Below, one piece after another: positions 33,742 through 36,098 of a DNA stretch of 36,098 bases. The position numbers were made by a program, and so were the translations under genes. The stretch's first letter is position 1, and each line of letters begins with the position of its first letter. Under the pieces are notes generated by a model, which had not been told where the DNA came from, made no database searches, and saw only the letters and a program-made list of their open reading frames with translations. The DNA is taken from positions 1 to 36,098 of the forward strand of contig PMBS01000183.1 of the NCBI GenBank assembly GCA_003153015.1, read 5' to 3'. Source of the DNA: Myxococcales bacterium (GTDB lineage: Bacteria; Myxococcota_A; Polyangia; Fen-1088).

Positions 33742-34468
33742 CTGCGCGCTCGCGCGCTTGGAAAACCAATGAACAGTGTGCGGCTTGCTCGGCGGTTCGA
33801 CGTCCACGCTCCAGTGAAACCGAGCTCGCCAAGGCCGTGACCAGCGGGGGATGCGCGACGACTCGTGCCGAGGCGTGGTCGTCTACGCCAAACCGCGGGC
33901 GAAATCGTGCGCAGGCCTGCCGTCCGAAATCGACGTTCTTCTGCTGCAGATGCACCGATGTGGCTGAACACGATCCTGCGAGCGGAAAACCAGCAGCGAG
34001 CAAGACCACGGTTCCCTGTCGCTGCGCGACCTGGCGCAAGCGTATCCACGCCGTCGTGGGCAGGTGTGGCACCGAGTCGCCCAGATCCAACGCCACCAGC
34101 TCGAATCCCCCTGCGGAGACCAGCAGCTCAGTTGATTTGAGCGTCTGGCCCTGGCCTGCGCACACCCACAGCAGTTGTCGCAACGGGATGCCGGCCTGTT
34201 CCGCTCGCCGTGCATCGAGGGCCGATTCCGCATCCACCAATGCCGCCGCCGCCCCCTTTTGCAGCACTGCTCCCAGCGAGGCATAAAGCACCGAGGTGCG
34301 CCCCGACGATCGCGGCCCGTAGACTTCGCTCAACCCACCCCGCGGCCAACCGCCGCCAAGCATTTCGTTTAGCGCTGGCCAAGGGGTAGGCAGATGCCCG
34401 CGTTTCGCTTCCAGCCGTCGTGCTGGAATCAGGAACGAAGAAAGTTGCTCAAGCGCCGGGACGGACAC
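33653..34468 (-). CDS. imuA: ImuA, RecA-like mutasome protein
   Basis: A 271-aa RecA/SulA-related protein that helps ImuB and DnaE2 in lesion bypass. It shows a degenerate Walker A (GPRSSGRTS, near residue 50; Lys replaced by Arg), ALNEMLGGGWPRGGLSEVYG before it, LVDAESALDARRAEQAGI, and the hydrophobic LVALDLGDSVPHLP that corresponds to Walker B. The ORF track begins at GTG 34516, but a LexA-type box and promoter elements lie inside that part, so I choose GTG 34468, which falls at the predicted transcription start and gives VPALEQLSSFLIPARRLE. The last 29 residues (ASGQKSGHVLGDEAPGRQG...) come from a MITE-like element, so the natural C-terminus has been replaced or extended. Confidence 0.88.
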   Translation of the reverse strand: MSVPALEQLSSFLIPARRLEAKRGHLPTPWPALNEMLGGGWPRGGLSEVYGPRSSGRTSVLYASLGAVLQKGAAAALVDAESALDARRAEQAGIPLRQLLWVCAGQGQTLKSTELLVSAGGFELVALDLGDSVPHLPTTAWIRLRQVAQRQGTVVLLAAGFPLAGSCSATSVHLQQKNVDFGRQACARFRPRFGVDDHASARVVAHPPLVTALASSVSLERGRRTAEQAAHCSLVFQARERAGASGQKSGHVLGDEAPGRQGATREHSRPM

Positions 34469-34475
34469 ACGCTCA

Positions 34476-34503
34476 AGCGTAGCTGAACGTTTGTTCAGGT
34501 CAA
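34476..34503 (-). promoter_or_regulatory. SOS promoter of imuA-imuB-dnaE2
   Basis: On the minus strand TTGACC (34503-34498) and TACGCT (34481-34476) form a -35/-10 pair with a 16-nt spacer. The LexA-type box fills the spacer, so a bound repressor would block the polymerase. The -10 ends 7 nt before GTG 34468. Confidence 0.7.
34483..34499. promoter_or_regulatory. LexA-type SOS box (Myxococcus type)
   Basis: CTGAACGTTTGTTCAGG on the plus strand contains the perfect dyad CTGAAC-gttt-GTTCAG. It fits the published M. xanthus LexA consensus as I remember it (CTRHAMRYBYGTTCAGS) at all 17 positions and also has the GAAC-N4-GTTC core of the Gram-positive/mycobacterial box. Confidence 0.8.
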
Positions 34504-34863
34504 GATCAAAATCCACATTCGCAGGGAAGCCTCACTGCCGCAACGGGTGAGGTGATTCATCTCGTCAGCCGCCCGCTGCGGCTGCCTTCCAGGAACGACA
34601 GTCACATCTCGATCGCCTGCGCGCCGGCGAGATTAACCCAGCGATGCGGGCGGACCAGGCGCTGGCCCCGACGTACCGCAGGCAAACGCCATAGAGTTCG
34701 CCTTTACCAGCCGGCCGACAAGCCGGAGCGTATGGCGCAGCCGCGCCGAGAACCGCACCGGAGCATACTTGGGTATGTGAGGAGCGGAAGCGCAGGCGCG
34801 GCAAGCCAGACGCCCGGATCGTCGGCCGGCGGTGCTTCGAAGAGATACGGTCACTCCAAGAAC
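34504..34863. other. Non-coding stretch between imuA and rnpB
   Basis: About 360 bp without a credible gene; overlapping ORFs on both strands match no family. GAGCATACTTGGGTATGTGA (34761-34780) is a dyad (CATAC-ttgg-GTATG) that resembles GAGCATAGTCGACCTATGTGA inside the MITE-like element (minus strand, 33673-33651), each followed within a few bases by GAGGAGC or GGAGC. The rest may be old mobile DNA. Confidence 0.4.
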
Positions 34864-34885
34864 AAAAGGCTTCCCGTTGGAGTCC
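34864..34885 (-). terminator. Possible rnpB terminator
   Basis: The P1 helix of rnpB is GC-rich and followed directly by TTTTG on the minus strand, so P1 itself may serve as a weak intrinsic terminator. The U run is only four bases. Confidence 0.35.
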
Positions 34886-35284
34886 GGCTGTAAGCCGGGT
34901 TCTGTGCCCGCGTCCGTTGCCTCGCGCGGGTGATGGTCATTCCTCTAGGCCGCTCGTTGCCGAACGGCTCGTGCGACCAACTTGGAACCTGGTGTCGACG
35001 CGGGCCACGTCGGCGGGGAAACCCCGCGGCTCCGATTCGGTCTTGCTCCAGGTGGGGTTTGCCGTGCCCCTCCCGTCACCGGGAGAGCGGTGTGCTCTTA
35101 CCACGCCGTTTCACCCTTGCCTGACCACGCGGTTGCCCGCGCGCTCAGGCGGTTTGCTTTCTGTTGCACTTTCCTTCGAGTCATCTCGACTGGCCGTTAA
35201 CCAGCACCCTGCCCAGGGAGCCCGGACTTTCCTCGACGGCGGCAAGCGCCGTCGCGACCATCCACCGAACTCCAGCGGGAAGCC
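34868..35284 (-). ncRNA. rnpB: RNase P RNA, bacterial class A
   Basis: On the minus strand all class A landmarks appear in order: P1 5' side GGCTTCCCGCTGGAGT, GAGGAAAGTCCGGGCTCC, CAGGGTGCTGGTTAACG, GTGCAACAGAAAGCAAACCG, AAGGGTGAAACGGCGTGGTA with AGAGCACACCGC, GGCAAACCCCACCTGGAGCA, and ACAGAACCCGGCTTA near the 3' end. The 3' ACTCCAACGGGAAGCC pairs with the 5' end as P1, then TTTTG follows. This is the catalytic RNA that cuts 5' leaders from tRNA precursors. Ends are set by the P1 pairing and the TATACT promoter box, so they may be off by a few bases. Confidence 0.96.
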
Positions 35285-35290
35285 GCCCCA

Positions 35291-35296
35291 AGTATA
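35291..35296 (-). promoter_or_regulatory. -10 box of rnpB
   Basis: TATACT on the minus strand lies 6 nt before the first base of the P1 helix, as expected for a stable RNA promoter. The -35 region overlaps the end of the upstream gene and is weak. Confidence 0.65.
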
Positions 35297-35321
35297 GCGC
35301 GCTTGCGACGCGCGCCTTGCC

Positions 35322-36059
35322 CTATTCTGCTGACGAGGAGGCCCCTTGGTCTTTCATAAGGTCCTCCCAGTAGACGATGCGATGGCAGTAAGGGCAGGTT
35401 TCCAGGGTGTTGCCCCGTTGCAGGGTGTTGAAGAGCTGGGGCGGAACGTTCATGTTGCACCCGAGACAGGTGCCGTTGCGGACCGTGGCCACGGCCATGC
35501 CCCGGCGCATGCGGATGGCGCCGTAGCGCTTGAGGTAGTCGGGGCGAATCCCGGCGGCGATCTTGTCCCGCGCGGTCTGTAGGGTGTCTATCTTGCTCTG
35601 CACCTCGGCCATCTTAATGCGGGCGACTTCACCGTCTTTCTCTATCGAGGAACGCAGGCCCTTCAACTCGTCGGCCCGGTCGGCAAGAAGCTTCTCCTTG
35701 GCCTGGATGGCTTCGACCAGCTTTGCGACTTCGGCTTCGCGCGCCTGTACGCTGTCGCGGGTCTGTTCGATTTCACGCTGGGCGGCTACGTATTCCTTCG
35801 AGTTCTTGGCCAGCGACAGTTTGTGCTTGGCGCCGCTGACCGTGGCCTCCTCGGTCTCAAGCTGGCCCTTTTGTTCGCTGTAGTAACGTTGAGTTTCGGT
35901 CAGTTGCGTGCGTTCGGTGTCCAGCAGGGCCTCCACCCGGGCGAGGTCGTTCTGCGAAGCTTGCAGTCTTGCTGGGATGGCTTTGAGCGCGTTGTTAAGT
36001 TCCTGAATCTGGGCGTCGAATTTCTGGAGTTCTTCCAAACGCTTAAGCTGGTCGCGCAA
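35322..36059 (-). CDS. Coiled-coil C4 zinc-ribbon protein (DUF164/CdsZ type)
   Basis: A 245-aa cytoplasmic protein. Residues about 1-175 form a long, Glu/Lys/Gln-rich coiled coil (LKRLEELQKFDAQIQELNNAL..., ending AEVQSKIDTLQTARDKI). The C-terminal 70 residues hold a zinc ribbon with CLGC and CPYC pairs separated by about 23 residues. The conserved YLKRYGAIRMRRGMAVATV segment links the two. The family is widespread, with a chlamydial member studied as a secretion factor, and is proposed to bind nucleic acid, but its role in most bacteria is unclear. The TTG start at 36059 has a perfect AGGAGG 5 nt upstream. It is directly upstream of rnpB, an arrangement I recall from other bacteria too. Confidence 0.93.
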   Translation of the reverse strand: MRDQLKRLEELQKFDAQIQELNNALKAIPARLQASQNDLARVEALLDTERTQLTETQRYYSEQKGQLETEEATVSGAKHKLSLAKNSKEYVAAQREIEQTRDSVQAREAEVAKLVEAIQAKEKLLADRADELKGLRSSIEKDGEVARIKMAEVQSKIDTLQTARDKIAAGIRPDYLKRYGAIRMRRGMAVATVRNGTCLGCNMNVPPQLFNTLQRGNTLETCPYCHRIVYWEDLMKDQGASSSAE

Positions 36060-36098
36060 CTGTACCTCCTGAGCTCTTGATCGAGCTGCTCATGCTGC

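Noticed and set aside
33592-33807. 71-aa ORF over the MITE-like element
   Set aside because: It is an alternative frame of imuA and the inverted repeats; too short and unlike any transposase.
34552-34893. 113-aa ORF between imuA and rnpB
   Set aside because: It runs into the RNase P RNA gene, is Arg/Ser-rich and has no family; opposite-strand ORFs of equal length exist.
34930-35297. ORFs of 64-126 aa over 34917-35297
   Set aside because: They are shadows of the RNase P RNA gene, whose conserved blocks are all present.
36060-36098. End of an upstream leftward gene
   Set aside because: Two of the three frames hit stops and the piece is too short to assign; a neighbouring gene probably lies just outside the window.

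Overview
The window looks like a chromosomal segment of a high-GC, Gram-negative, predatory or soil-type deltaproteobacterium, most likely Myxococcota. The reasons are: GC-rich third codon positions; long multi-PAS sensor kinases and an NtrC-type regulator; two Cys-rich VWA lipoproteins; the futalosine menaquinone genes mqnD and mqnB; an imuA-imuB-dnaE2 mutasome; and, in front of imuA, a 17-bp site that fits the LexA box I recall for Myxococcus xanthus (CTRHAMRYBYGTTCAGS) at every position. There is no 16S gene, so the taxon is an inference. No CRISPR array, tRNA, phage or complete transposon is visible.

Layout. 1-7000: a small unknown gene, two overlapping sensor-kinase genes (a 1188-aa hybrid kinase and a REC-kinase) and, convergent to them, a sigma-54 response regulator. 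7050-12100: rightward housekeeping genes mutL, miaA, accA and thyX, closed by a strong hairpin. 12150-15410: leftward surface genes, a VWA lipoprotein and a D,D-carboxypeptidase with a histone-like basic linker. 15540-17265: mqnD and mqnB, convergent around a palindromic repeat. 17587-21353: an SppA-type protease with an unusual N-terminal domain, then mnmA. 21500-26070: a leftward, translationally coupled operon of ABC ATPase, ABC-2 permease, GldG-like protein and DUF4340 protein. 26720-28100: a second VWA lipoprotein and a BNR-type gene remnant. 28120-34500: a leftward DNA-damage operon imuA-imuB-dnaE2-SRAP behind the LexA-type box. 34868-36059: RNase P RNA and a coiled-coil zinc-ribbon protein.

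What stands out is the non-coding architecture. At least four classes of dispersed repeat fill the gaps: (i) long palindromes built of 9-nt NNCACAGAG units, four copies; (ii) CCGG-phased hexamer tracts, both between convergent genes; (iii) GTGGCC/GGTCGT tracts with a shared seed; (iv) perfect palindromes, one ending at the sppA start codon, plus a 160-bp MITE-like element with 33-bp terminal inverted repeats that now encodes the C-terminus of ImuA. Several genes (response regulator, mqnD, second VWA lipoprotein, imuA) have a TAnnnT box 6-8 nt before the start codon and no Shine-Dalgarno, which suggests leaderless mRNAs.

Functionally the strongest unit is the SOS mutasome: the LexA-type box lies between candidate -35 and -10 elements, the start codon lies where transcription should begin, the SRAP abasic-site protein is the last gene, and two repeat insertions (imuA tail, dnaE2 head) sit at its gene junctions.
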